Source: Runella defluvii
GTDB lineage: Bacteria; Bacteroidota; Bacteroidia; Cytophagales; Spirosomataceae
Length of the DNA stretch: 64,000 bases
NCBI RefSeq assembly: GCF_014195535.1
Contig: NZ_JACIBY010000002.1
Coordinates: forward strand, 538,206 to 602,205
Direction of reading: 5' to 3'
Shown here: positions 34,297 through 43,554 of the stretch, in pieces
Numbering within the stretch: the stretch's first letter is position 1
How the letters are laid out: every line of letters begins with the position of its first letter
Made by a program: the position numbers and the translations under genes
Notes under the pieces: model-generated
Told to the model about the DNA's origin: nothing
Database searches by the model: none
The model's input: only the letters and a program-made list of their open reading frames with translations

Positions 34297-35289
34297 ATGA
34301 AGATGCGATTTTTGTGTACGTTGTTATTGGGAGCAATGCAGTGCCTTGCGCAACCCAATGTTCACATTCGGGGGCATTTTGAGGGGTTCCCATCCTCAAA
34401 ATACCAAATTTCAATAAAACTCTCGAACTCCTTCTATTCGTCGAGTTCGATTGCGAAAGGGTACACTGATAATCATGGCAACTTTGAAACCGATATTCGT
34501 TTAGAAACGCCCCAAAAAGTTTCCATTGATTGCCTCGGCTATCGGGTTGATTTTATTTTATCTCCCAACGACACCCTCGTTTTCTGTAATCCAAGCCGTA
34601 TGCAGTCACCACAAGTGCAGGGGCGTACGGCCGCACTGCATCAGTTTTTGTACGAAAGTATGCTGTTCGGGAAAGATTCTTTGGCCGACAAACCGCTGGT
34701 GAGGCACATGTCTTTGGATAATTACAGTACGATTATTAATGACCTCGCTGATCAGTATTGGGAACGCTTTCAACGAACGTGTGATACTAGCCATTCGTTT
34801 ATGAACACCTACGTAATGGCATCCATCGAAGGACAAAAGTTTATTCGTAAACAGGCCCACCTTCGGTCGCAGGGAGAATTGTATATCAACGAAAAGCCGC
34901 CTTTTAAACTACTTTCAGACGATGCCCGAATCTCTGACTCATATATCTCGTCTGTTCAGCAGCATTTTTTGGGAACGAGTTTAGATATGGGTATGGTACG
35001 AGGAACATTTGTCATTCCAGACAGTACTCAATGGGAAAAGGCTTACAATACGCTTTCGGAAGGGCTACAACACCTCCCGCACACGCGCGAGTTGACCCTA
35101 GCTCAACTCACGCATCGGTCGCTTTTTACCCGCGGGGGTATCGGCCCCAACGGAAGAACAAAAAATTTCCAAGGGCTTTTCGAGCGCTTTCAACGTGATT
35201 TCCCTAATTCCTCTTATTTAGAAGCCATCAACGAAGCCATTATTTCAACTGATATACGCTTCAAACCCATTGAAAAGCCTAAAAATTAG
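34297..35289 (+). CDS. Exported TlpA-like protein lacking thioredoxin domain
   Basis: A 330-residue protein with a signal peptide (MKMRFLCTLLLGAMQCLAQ) and a DUF4369-like beta domain followed by a helical region, as in the part of Bacteroidota TlpA proteins before thioredoxin. It is paralogous to the partial gene at 1-945 (shared DSL..KPL, WERF, FQRDFPNS). The frame stops about 25 residues after FQRDFPNS, where TlpA proteins continue into the CxxC domain; no CxxC is present. It may be a binding-only paralogue or an old truncation. The role is unknown. Confidence 0.7.
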   Translation: MKMRFLCTLLLGAMQCLAQPNVHIRGHFEGFPSSKYQISIKLSNSFYSSSSIAKGYTDNHGNFETDIRLETPQKVSIDCLGYRVDFILSPNDTLVFCNPSRMQSPQVQGRTAALHQFLYESMLFGKDSLADKPLVRHMSLDNYSTIINDLADQYWERFQRTCDTSHSFMNTYVMASIEGQKFIRKQAHLRSQGELYINEKPPFKLLSDDARISDSYISSVQQHFLGTSLDMGMVRGTFVIPDSTQWEKAYNTLSEGLQHLPHTRELTLAQLTHRSLFTRGGIGPNGRTKNFQGLFERFQRDFPNSSYLEAINEAIISTDIRFKPIEKPKN

Positions 35290-35294
35290 TTGGA

Positions 35295-35366
35295 GTGTCG
35301 AGGGTAGAGTGCAGAATGTCGAGTAAGTGGATTTCATTCGACATTCTGCACTCTACATTCGACATT
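35295..35366. repeat. Interspersed repeat C, complete inverted unit
   Basis: Arms of about 30 bases (35295-35324 and 35336-35366), near-complementary with a core AGAGTGCAGAATGTCGA, enclose the 11-base loop AAGTGGATTTC. It lies between the TlpA-like gene and the convergent ABC permease gene. Confidence 0.7.
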
Positions 35367-35386
35367 ATTTATTATCTATCTTCGTT

Positions 35387-37807
35387 TTATTCATTTTTCA
35401 ACACTTCAGCGGGGTTACTTCTTGCCGCTTTGAGCGTTTGCGAGCCAATCATCAGAAAGGCAATCAACAATACTACCAATAAACCCGCCAACAACTCAAC
35501 CACCTGCACAGGTGTATGATAAGGAAAATTGGTGAGTACAAAGCGTTCAAAGAAAACATACGTCACGGGCAAAGCAATACCCGCCGAAAGCAGCAACTGA
35601 AACAGAAACCCACGGCTAAGCACATAAATAAGATGGCTCGACGTAGCCCCCATTACTTTGCGAATACTTACCTCTTTCAACCGTGTTTCGGTAGTGTAAG
35701 CCACCATGCCAAACAACCCCATAGAGGCGATTGAAATAGCCAAAAATGCAAGGAAACCAATGATTTTGAGCAGTGTAGAAAATTCGCTGTAAGCCTCTTC
35801 GATTTCTTCGTCATAAAATTTTGCGTTTAGAGGGTGTACTCGGTCAATTCCCTTCCAAGCTGCCTCTATTTTGGCTCTTGTTGCTAGCAAATCGGTACTT
35901 TTTATTTTTACATTCACGACGGCTCTATCCTCGGGCGTCCAGTGCATAAAAGCAACGGGTTCAATCAGATTATCGACTTTGCCATAGTGAAAATCTTTCA
36001 TCACCCCCACAATTTCTACTTTGCGAGTCCCCTGAAAATTGCTGAATGTCACGACTTGGCCTATTGCTTTTTCGGGGTTGTTTTGGCTAATGTTAAATCG
36101 TTTTAAAAACCGCTGGTTTACAATCATTTCGGTGGCAGCCATGGAGGTAGTGGGATGCGTTTTAAAACTTCCCCCCGCAATAAGTTGGTACTCATGCAAG
36201 GTTAGGTAGTTTTCGTCCACGTTATTGGTCATCACCAGCGCCGAGTCAAGGGAATTTTGGTACTTCACAAAGCCCCCCCAAGCATTTCCTACGCTTGTCA
36301 CGATGACCGACCGCGACAAGGCCGTCACTTCGGGCATTTCGCTCAGTTGTTTTATAAAAGCATCGGGTCTATTACCCTGCATGTCAATGTTAAGAATGTT
36401 TTCGGTGCTGAACCCCAAATCAAAGGAAAGGATGTTTTTGTACTGCACATACCCAACAGCCGTCGTTGTAATAAATATCAATGTGAGGGTGTACTGAACC
36501 ACCACCAGGGCTCGTCTTAGGGTAAGGTGTTTGAAGACCTTCACGTTCGACACGTTTCGAAGTGCACTCATCGCACTGACTTTTGAAAAGAACAACGCAG
36601 GCATGAAACCTGCCATAACACCGACCGTTACCGAAAAAACGACAAAAGCTAGTATCATCCACGGCGTGAGTTCAAGTTGTACCGTTTGCTGCATTTCGGG
36701 AGCTAGACTAATCAGTATCGGCCGCAAAATGAGAAACAGCACAAAAGACAACACCAGTGCAGCCAGTGAAATCATAATGGCTTCTACCAAAAACTGTTGC
36801 CGTACTTCACTTTTTCCTGCCCCAATCGCTTTGCGAAGCCCTACCTCTTTGAAGCGGCGCATGGCACGCGCAATCGAAAGGTTGGTATAGTTGAAACAGG
36901 CTGATAAAATCACCACCAACGCAAGCCCCACAAGTATCCACAAAACCATTGGGGGCATGTGAGGCCCCACCGCACCAGGCCCGCCCTCGGTTCCACGGAG
37001 CGTTTCGCCCACCACAATAGTGTATAAGGGAAGAAGTTCAAGTTTTATCTTCGTATTGTTATTGCTGAGGTTTTCTTCTCTTGCCACCGTTTCTAGTTGC
37101 GATTCAACCGTCGCAACATCGCCGTTTTCGGGCAATAAAAGATACACGTAATTAGCCCATTTGCTAAGCCATTGATCCAAATTTTTGCCCTTGTTGAGTT
37201 GTTCAGCCGTTGATAAAGACACCAATGCCTCAAAATGAATGTGCGAAAAAAACGGAACATCCTTCATGACTCCCGTCACTCGGTAATTGAGGGTATCAAA
37301 CTGAACCGCTTCCCCAAGCACATCTTCGCGGCCAAAAAGCTTTCGGGCGGCGGTTTCGGTCAACACAATCGAGTAGGGTTCTTTCAGAGCAGTTGTGACA
37401 CTACCTTCCCGCATCGAGAAGCTAAATACGTTGAAAAACGACGGGGTTGCCCAAACACCCTTGATAGGAAGTACATTATCTCCTACTTTGGCATCTTGCG
37501 AAAAGTCATTCCCAACAATCGCCACCTCTTCAGCCCCTGCCACTTTTTCCTGAATGAGCTTTCCCACCTTTATCGAGGTAGCAGCGTATTTACCACTTTG
37601 TTCTCCATTGACCGTCGCCATGTTGGTGAGGCGGTAGATTCTGTCACCCTTATCGTGAAACTTATCGTACGAATAGAGATCCAGCACAAAAGCGATTAAA
37701 AGCAACCCCACCGACATACTGATGGCAAGGCCAACAATGTTGATGAAAGAGAATAATTTATTGCGCAGCAAATTGCGTCGTGATGTTTTAATGTAGCTTC
37801 CAATCAT
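35387..37807 (-). CDS. FtsX/MacB-type ABC transporter permease
   Basis: An 806-residue inner-membrane permease with the MacB-type layout twice over: a helix near residues 20-42, a large periplasmic domain with the conserved FSFxxREG-like stretch (FNVFSFSMREG), three helices (around 290-390), then a second periplasmic domain and three helices at the end. GLRKAIGAGKSEVRQQFLVEA and VSIRKVMGATSSHLIYVLSRGF are the coupling segments, and the C-terminus NPAEVLKNE is typical for Bacteroidota. It has no ATPase gene beside it, as is usual for this group. Cargo unknown. The gene is bounded by two direct copies of repeat C. Confidence 0.9.
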   Translation of the reverse strand: MIGSYIKTSRRNLLRNKLFSFINIVGLAISMSVGLLLIAFVLDLYSYDKFHDKGDRIYRLTNMATVNGEQSGKYAATSIKVGKLIQEKVAGAEEVAIVGNDFSQDAKVGDNVLPIKGVWATPSFFNVFSFSMREGSVTTALKEPYSIVLTETAARKLFGREDVLGEAVQFDTLNYRVTGVMKDVPFFSHIHFEALVSLSTAEQLNKGKNLDQWLSKWANYVYLLLPENGDVATVESQLETVAREENLSNNNTKIKLELLPLYTIVVGETLRGTEGGPGAVGPHMPPMVLWILVGLALVVILSACFNYTNLSIARAMRRFKEVGLRKAIGAGKSEVRQQFLVEAIMISLAALVLSFVLFLILRPILISLAPEMQQTVQLELTPWMILAFVVFSVTVGVMAGFMPALFFSKVSAMSALRNVSNVKVFKHLTLRRALVVVQYTLTLIFITTTAVGYVQYKNILSFDLGFSTENILNIDMQGNRPDAFIKQLSEMPEVTALSRSVIVTSVGNAWGGFVKYQNSLDSALVMTNNVDENYLTLHEYQLIAGGSFKTHPTTSMAATEMIVNQRFLKRFNISQNNPEKAIGQVVTFSNFQGTRKVEIVGVMKDFHYGKVDNLIEPVAFMHWTPEDRAVVNVKIKSTDLLATRAKIEAAWKGIDRVHPLNAKFYDEEIEEAYSEFSTLLKIIGFLAFLAISIASMGLFGMVAYTTETRLKEVSIRKVMGATSSHLIYVLSRGFLFQLLLSAGIALPVTYVFFERFVLTNFPYHTPVQVVELLAGLLVVLLIAFLMIGSQTLKAARSNPAEVLKNE

Positions 37808-37924
37808 GGCCCAAGGTTTAGTTAGTTCTGTACTAATTTCTTACTGCAAGAGTACTGAACGATTGGAAGTTAAATACAAAAATGGGGTAAATTGGGCTAA
37901 AAATGGGATGAATCTCCGTGACAC

Positions 37925-37983
37925 AATGTCGAATGCAGAGTGTCGAGTAAGTGGCTTTCATTCGACATTCTGCATTCGACACT
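37925..37983. repeat. Interspersed repeat C, second complete unit
   Basis: Arms of 24 bases (37925-37948 and 37960-37983) with three mismatches surround the 11-base loop AAGTGGCTTTC, which differs by one base from the loop of the unit at 35295-35366. It has the same orientation as that unit. Confidence 0.7.
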
Positions 37984-37996
37984 CCAAATATCAGTT

Positions 37997-39718
37997 TTAT
38001 TTCAACTTCGACAGTTCCTCTTTTACAAAATTCATCAGCTCGGTGATGTAGCCTTTTGAGAAATCGAAAGGAATGTTGGCTGCGGCGTAAATCTGGCTAA
38101 TCGGCACGGTGTAACCCAATTTTAGGGCGTTCAAATACCCTTCGAGTCCCTTTTGTGGATTTTGTTTGTAATTGCGCCACACCCCTACGGCCCCTAACTG
38201 CGCCATGCCGTACTCAATGTAGTAAAACGGCACTTCGTAAATGTGGAGCTGTTTTTGCCAAATGTATTTTTTCGCGTCATCGAGTCCGTTCCAGTCGGTT
38301 ATGGAGTCGCTAAATTGTTCATAAACCGTCAACCACGCTGCTTGCCGCTGCTCCACGGTATGCGTAGGATTTTCGTAAAGCCAATGCTGGAATTTGTCGA
38401 TGGTAGCTACCCAAGGCAGAGTTTCGATAATCGACTCCAAGTGCTGGATTTTGGCGCGGCGCAGGTCATCTTCATTATCGAAGAACACATCCCAGTAGTC
38501 CATCGTCAACAACTCCATGCTCATTGAGGCCAATTCCGCCACTTCAGCAGGAGGATTTTTAAACGAATTGAGCATCAAATCGCGCGTCACAAAATTGTGT
38601 ACAGCGTGGCCACCTTCGTGCAACAACGTCACCAAATCGCGCAGGTTAGAGGTAGCATTCATAAAAATGAACGGCACCCCGATTTCTTCCAACGGATAAT
38701 TGTACCCACCAGGCGCTTTCCCTTTCCGCGATTCGAGGTCGAGGTGCCCCATGGCTTTCATAATTCGTAAATAATCACCGAGTTGCGGGTCAAGATTGGT
38801 AAAACAAGTAATCGTTTTTTCCAACAACTCTTCCCCCGTACTAAACGGTTTTAGCGGCGGGCGATTTTGGGGATCGACTTTAAAATCCCACGGACGAAGC
38901 GCTTCCAGCGCCAACGCTTCTTTACGCTCCTGCGCCATATCGTTGAGCATCGGCACGACTGCTTCTGCCACCGATTCGTGGAAGTTAAAACAGTCCTGAG
39001 GCGTGTAATCAAAACGCCCCAACGCGGCAAACATATAGTCGCGAAAATTAGCAAAACCTGCATTGGTGGCTACTTCGTGACGCAAATCACGCAGGGAATT
39101 GAGTAATTGATCCAGCGTATCTTTGTCGGCCAAGCGGCGCGTTTGAATTTGTTGCCACGCTTCTTCACGCACCGCACGGTCGGTTGATTGTAATATATCC
39201 GACGCTTTTTGGAGCGTCATTTCTTCCCCGTTTATCGTCACCGTCATCGCCCCGATAATCGCGCCGTATTTGGCTTGTTCGGTTTGGATTTGGGTTTGTA
39301 GCGGAATATTTTCTTCCCTAAAAATCTCAATTGCTTTCTTCATTCCGCGCAGCGCCACCTCAAAACCTTGGTCTTTGAGTTCACTCAAAAAAGGACTATC
39401 CAATGCTTTCTTATCTAGCTCATTTCCGTACGTACTGAGCTGTGGCTGAAAGTTTTCCACAAAATCGTTAAACTCCTGTTGATATTGTTCGCTGCTGGTA
39501 TCGCAGGTCATGCGGATGTATCGCCACGCGAAGTTTTCTGACAAATACGACTCCAATTCGCTTTTGTCCAAAAACCACTGACGAAGTTCGTCCGTTGATT
39601 CAATGACGCGGTTTTTTAGGTTTTCGTAAAAAGGTTGAAGTTGCTCCCAAGTCGTTAACGAAAACTCCTCGCCCAAAAACGGACGGGGCGGGCGCTGCGG
39701 TATGGTAAGTGCTGACAT
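37997..39718 (-). CDS. M3 family oligoendopeptidase
   Basis: A 573-residue cytoplasmic zinc peptidase of the PepF/M3B branch that degrades short peptides. The zinc motif is His367-Glu368-Gly-Gly-His371 (HEGGHAVHNF), with the third ligand glutamate near residue 396 in AEVAELASMSMELL. GVPFIFMNATSN just before the zinc helix and FYYIEYGMAQLGA near the C-terminus are family features. The length is within the usual range. No signal peptide. Confidence 0.92.
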   Translation of the reverse strand: MSALTIPQRPPRPFLGEEFSLTTWEQLQPFYENLKNRVIESTDELRQWFLDKSELESYLSENFAWRYIRMTCDTSSEQYQQEFNDFVENFQPQLSTYGNELDKKALDSPFLSELKDQGFEVALRGMKKAIEIFREENIPLQTQIQTEQAKYGAIIGAMTVTINGEEMTLQKASDILQSTDRAVREEAWQQIQTRRLADKDTLDQLLNSLRDLRHEVATNAGFANFRDYMFAALGRFDYTPQDCFNFHESVAEAVVPMLNDMAQERKEALALEALRPWDFKVDPQNRPPLKPFSTGEELLEKTITCFTNLDPQLGDYLRIMKAMGHLDLESRKGKAPGGYNYPLEEIGVPFIFMNATSNLRDLVTLLHEGGHAVHNFVTRDLMLNSFKNPPAEVAELASMSMELLTMDYWDVFFDNEDDLRRAKIQHLESIIETLPWVATIDKFQHWLYENPTHTVEQRQAAWLTVYEQFSDSITDWNGLDDAKKYIWQKQLHIYEVPFYYIEYGMAQLGAVGVWRNYKQNPQKGLEGYLNALKLGYTVPISQIYAAANIPFDFSKGYITELMNFVKEELSKLK

Positions 39719-39806
39719 AAAGCTAAATTTGCAATGTTTTGATTTTGTTGTCTAACAAAAGAACCTAAAAATTGGTTTTTCTGAAAACATCGGACATTTA
39801 TTTCCC

Positions 39807-40265
39807 ATGCTACTCAATTTTCTCCTTGTGCTCGGCACGTTTGTTTTTATGGAAGGCTTTGCCTGGTTCACGCACAAATACATCATGCACGGCATCATGT
39901 GGAACTGGCACGAATCGCACCACGTACACCACAAAGGCTGGTGGGAAACCAATGACCTCTTTGGAATCATTTTTGGCGTATCGGCCACGGGCCTCATCGT
40001 AGTAGGCTCAGAAGTAGAAGCACTTCGTTGGTTGATGTACGTTGGTTTTGGCATTACCCTGTACGGCATTGGGTATTTTCTTTTTCACGACGTGATTGTT
40101 CACCGTCGGGTAAAAATCAAATTTAAAACCAGCAATCGCTACCTCAACCGCATCATTCGGGCGCATTATATCCACCACAAAGTCCACGAGCGCGACGGTG
40201 CCGAGGCGTTTGGTTTTTTGTATGCCCCAAAAAAATACGAGAAAGCTTCCGTGAAGGGCGAATAA
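39807..40265 (+). CDS. crtZ: Beta-carotene hydroxylase (CrtZ type)
   Basis: A 152-residue membrane di-iron hydroxylase that adds hydroxyl groups to the beta-ionone rings of carotenoids, giving zeaxanthin-type pigments. The histidine clusters are complete: HKYIMHG, HESHHVHH, HDVIVHR and HYIHHKVHERDGAEAFGFL, the last diagnostic for CrtZ. Other carotenoid genes are not in the window, so it stands apart from any pigment cluster. Confidence 0.88.
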   Translation: MLLNFLLVLGTFVFMEGFAWFTHKYIMHGIMWNWHESHHVHHKGWWETNDLFGIIFGVSATGLIVVGSEVEALRWLMYVGFGITLYGIGYFLFHDVIVHRRVKIKFKTSNRYLNRIIRAHYIHHKVHERDGAEAFGFLYAPKKYEKASVKGE

Positions 40266-40344
40266 TAACTCTCAACTACTTCTCAGTTTTTATAGTAGTT
40301 TTCATTTGGGTGCGTCTTTTTTCCCAAAATACCAGATTAAGATT

Positions 40345-41106
40345 ATGACAAGATTGTTTTACTGCTGCGCTTTCTTGTTGGCGCTCACGGTAAGTTCGTT
40401 TGCCCAGAAAAAGAAAAAAGTCGCATCAACGACCAAAGATGCTATCTTAGTTTTTGCCAAAACCAAGGGATTCCGTCACGCTTCCATTCCCAAAGGAAAA
40501 GCCGCGTTGATGTTGCTTGGTGAACAAAACAGATTCGCCGTAGATACGACCGAAGATGCCAGCGCATTTACGTCCGAAAACTTAAAAAAATACAAAGCAG
40601 TGGTGTTTTTGAGTACCACAGGTGACGTCCTCAACGATGCCCAACAAACTGCTTTTGAGCAATACATTCGCGGAGGCGGAGGTTACGTAGGGATTCACGC
40701 GGCGGCCGATACCGAATACGATTGGCCTTGGTACAATCAGTTGGTAGGGGCGTATTTTTTAAGCCACCCCAAACAGCAAAGCGTGGACGTGGTGGTACAC
40801 AGCCAAAACCACCCTTCTACCTCGATGCTCCCCGACCGCTGGAAGCGTTTTGACGAATTGTATAATTATAAAAAAATTGTGTTGGGGATTAAAGTCCTCG
40901 CCACGCTCGATGAAAGCACCTACAAAGGGGGCGCAAACGGGGTCAATCACCCGTTTATATGGTATCGTGAATTTGACGGAGGGCGATCGTTTTACACAGG
41001 TGGCGGCCACACCGACGAATCGTTTGTAGAACCATTGTTTGTCCAACACCTTTTAGGCGGCATCGAATACGCCATGGGACGCAAGTCCGTAAAGAAACCA
41101 ATGTAA
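40345..41106 (+). CDS. Exported ThuA domain protein
   Basis: A 253-residue protein with a signal peptide (MTRLFYCCAFLLALTVSSFAQ); the ATG at 40345 was preferred over an upstream in-frame start at 40306 for that reason. The ThuA fold, a glutamine-amidotransferase-like domain, is shown by ILVFAKTKGFRHASIPKGKAA, GGGGYVGIHAAADTEYDWPWY and the late FYTGGGHTDESF. ThuA-like proteins are linked to trehalose and other sugar utilisation, but their reaction is unsettled. Followed by a terminator. Confidence 0.85.
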   Translation: MTRLFYCCAFLLALTVSSFAQKKKKVASTTKDAILVFAKTKGFRHASIPKGKAALMLLGEQNRFAVDTTEDASAFTSENLKKYKAVVFLSTTGDVLNDAQQTAFEQYIRGGGGYVGIHAAADTEYDWPWYNQLVGAYFLSHPKQQSVDVVVHSQNHPSTSMLPDRWKRFDELYNYKKIVLGIKVLATLDESTYKGGANGVNHPFIWYREFDGGRSFYTGGGHTDESFVEPLFVQHLLGGIEYAMGRKSVKKPM

Positions 41107-41140
41107 GGGGTTACGTTGGCACCTGAGTACAATCACGAAG

Positions 41141-41171
41141 AAGGCAGGCCCGAAAGGAACCTGCCTTTTTT
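41141..41171 (+). terminator. Rho-independent terminator of the ThuA gene
   Basis: AAGGCAGG and CCTGCCTT enclose an eleven-base loop, followed by a T-run, 34 bases after the ThuA stop codon. Confidence 0.85.
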
Positions 41172-41256
41172 ATACACCAAAAATCAGCGAAAATGATGCT
41201 AAAACTGCGTTTTTTTTGGTACTTTACACAAAATTCTATTTCGCCTTTCCTTACCC

Positions 41257-42051
41257 ATGAAGATAAGAGGTAAAAGTGTATTTACGTACCAAATACACAC
41301 CCCTACAACCGTTCAAATGCTTCTTAGTCCCCGACGCCAAGAAGGACAAATTGTCCTCAAAGAAGAATTTAGCACCGACCCTTTTGTTCCTTTTAGCAAC
41401 TACAACGACTCTTACGAAAACCATTGCGTGCGCGCTGTTCTTCCCGTCGGACAACTAACGATTACTACCGAAATAGAAGTGCTGGTCGATGAAGAAGAGG
41501 CGCCAAGTGCCCCTTTTCCTCCCTATATTTTAGTGGAAAATTTGCCTACGGAAACGTTGGTATATCTTTCGCCCAGCCGTTATTGTCAATCGGACTTACC
41601 CGAACTTCAAAATTTGGCAAGCCAAATCGTGGGCGATGCTTCGTGGGGTTACGAACAAGTAGAAGCTATCAGGCGTTGGATTTACCACCATGTTCGCTAC
41701 GAATACAACACCACTTATTCGACCACCACGGCCTTAGACGTAGTTTATCAGCGAGTAGGTGTTTGTCGCGATTTTACACATTTGGGCATTGCCTTGTGCC
41801 GCACGCTGTCTATCCCCGCCCGCATGACAGTCGGCTACCTCGACAAGCTCAATTTCATGGACTTACATGCCTGGTTTGAAGCCTACGTAGGCGACAAATG
41901 GTACACTTTCGACGCCGTCCAGTCAGAAACCCACGGCTACCGCGTTGTGCTTGGCTATGGCCGCGACGCCGCCGACGTAGCGATGGTGACGCAATTTGGC
42001 AATGCAACCCTCCACTCGCTGGAAGTAGAGACGGAGCTGTTGGAGGAATGA
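41257..42051 (+). CDS. Transglutaminase-like family protein
   Basis: A 264-residue protein with an N-terminal bacterial transglutaminase-associated beta domain (residues 1-110) and a transglutaminase-like core. The catalytic Cys lies in VGVCRDFTHLGIALCR, the His in DLHAWFEAYVG, and the Asp in WYTFDAVQ. No signal peptide is seen, so it is probably cytoplasmic, perhaps acting as a peptidase or in peptide cross-linking; the substrate is unknown. Confidence 0.85.
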   Translation: MKIRGKSVFTYQIHTPTTVQMLLSPRRQEGQIVLKEEFSTDPFVPFSNYNDSYENHCVRAVLPVGQLTITTEIEVLVDEEEAPSAPFPPYILVENLPTETLVYLSPSRYCQSDLPELQNLASQIVGDASWGYEQVEAIRRWIYHHVRYEYNTTYSTTTALDVVYQRVGVCRDFTHLGIALCRTLSIPARMTVGYLDKLNFMDLHAWFEAYVGDKWYTFDAVQSETHGYRVVLGYGRDAADVAMVTQFGNATLHSLEVETELLEE

Positions 42052-42103
42052 AAGTTAGAATTTACCCTATGGAATTAAAAGCTACATAAAATTGAACTAG
42101 GAG

Positions 42104-43139
42104 CTAATTCTTTACGATTGACAAAATATCTTGAAAGTTCGTAGAGATAATTTTCAAATTCTCATCCACTAATAACGTGTATGGGATGCCTGTAATTTTA
42201 AGCTTTTGCACAAGTTCACTATTAAAGCCCCCCTTTAATTCAGAAAGTTGAGACCAGTTAAGCTTATCTTTTTGAATCGCCTTCAACCAATCCCCTTTAT
42301 CTTCATCTAAGGAAATACTTATTATCGCTATTGATTTTTTTTTCAAGCAATTGTTGATGCTCTATAAGTATCTTATTCTCATGCCTGCAAGGAGCACACC
42401 ATGAAGCCCAAAAATTCAATATTGTTTTTCCTTTAATCATTGTACTTAATTGCCTCATTTGCCCTTGCGTGTCTGGAACAGTAAAGTCTTCCACTTTTTT
42501 TCCAATGTCATTTTGCTCTGTTTTTTCGATTTCTTTTTGAAAGTCGCGTCCTTCTTCACTATCCTGTAATTCTTTCAAAAGCGACAAAAACTGCTTTTTA
42601 GTCCTTTGTACACCACAATAATACATTGCTTGATTTACTAAAAAGAGAGACAAATAGGAATTATTATGAGCATTAATATACTTTTCGATTTCGTCACCAA
42701 CCATTGTGTTCCTCTTGAGTATGTTTTTCTCCGATTGTACAATTTTATTTTGCAAGTTCATTTGCGAAATAAAATCCTTTGATTCTTGCTCTCCCTCAAT
42801 GGATAATGTTTGTAATCTATACTCCTTCTGTCCTTCATATTTATATGGAGCTAAGTTTACTTTAATTATTCCATTTGTCAACCATACACCCAATCCTCCC
42901 TTTACCTTATCTGAATTTATTATCGCAAGACAGGGGTGTTCTACATAGCCTTCAAAAACAAATTTTCCATTTCTTACCTTTGAGACTGGTTCGCTTATTT
43001 CATTATTACCTATGACCATGATGGTAATTGTAGAAATACTATCCGCATTACTAATTTCCCCCTCTAATCGAAATGACTGCTTTTGGGCATATAATTCTAA
43101 ATTAACACCTATAAAAAACAAAAAAATAAAATTTCTCAT
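42104..43139 (-). pseudogene. TlpA-type thiol-disulfide oxidoreductase split by a frameshift
   Basis: An exported TlpA/ResA-like reductase. The first frame (43139 down to 42303) gives a signal peptide, a DUF4369-type domain and the start of thioredoxin with the active site WCAPC. It then leaves frame at a run of nine A on the coding strand (T at 42335-42343). The rest of the thioredoxin fold (IAIISISLDEDKGDW, TGIPYTLLVDENLK with its cis-Pro) is intact one frame away, down to 42104. One fewer A would give a continuous LLEKKSIAIISISL. It may be a recent mutation, an assembly error or a site of polymerase slippage. The gene is richer in A/T than the adjacent transglutaminase gene. Confidence 0.8.
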
Positions 43140-43554
43140 AACTGTCCGTGCTTTTAACTGAAAAGAATAAAATTCGCCTAAACAAAATCAAACAATCATT
43201 TAATTTACACTAATTAATTATTTTAACGTGTTAATTACAATTATATTATTTCAACAACTACTACAAATGTTGCGCCTCTACCGAGGCCACTTTGAATTCC
43301 TCCAAAAATTTTGATTAAATATTTAAATGGGTTTTAAGAAACGTATGGGTGTGAAAATCGAAAAAAGGTTTCATGGGCGTAGGATTTTAAAACGTTGAAA
43401 ATTCGTGTAGAAGAAGACACTGTAAATCAACAGATTAAAACTTCATTTCCAACAACATACCGATAGAATCGCACGAAAAACTTATCAAACGGTAATAAAT
43501 TTTTCAAACCGAATCTGTTTTGCAAATTTTGTACTATCTAAACAGCCTATAAAA
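43140..43554. other. A/T-rich intergenic region
   Basis: About 415 bases between the divergent TlpA-like and serine hydrolase genes. I see no reading frame of note, no strong hairpin and no exact TAnnTTTG box; it presumably holds the two promoters. Confidence 0.5.

Noticed and set aside
42104-42346. Separate small gene starting at TTG 42346
   Set aside because: Its product is the second half of the thioredoxin domain of the gene upstream; it is better described as one gene split at the A9 run.
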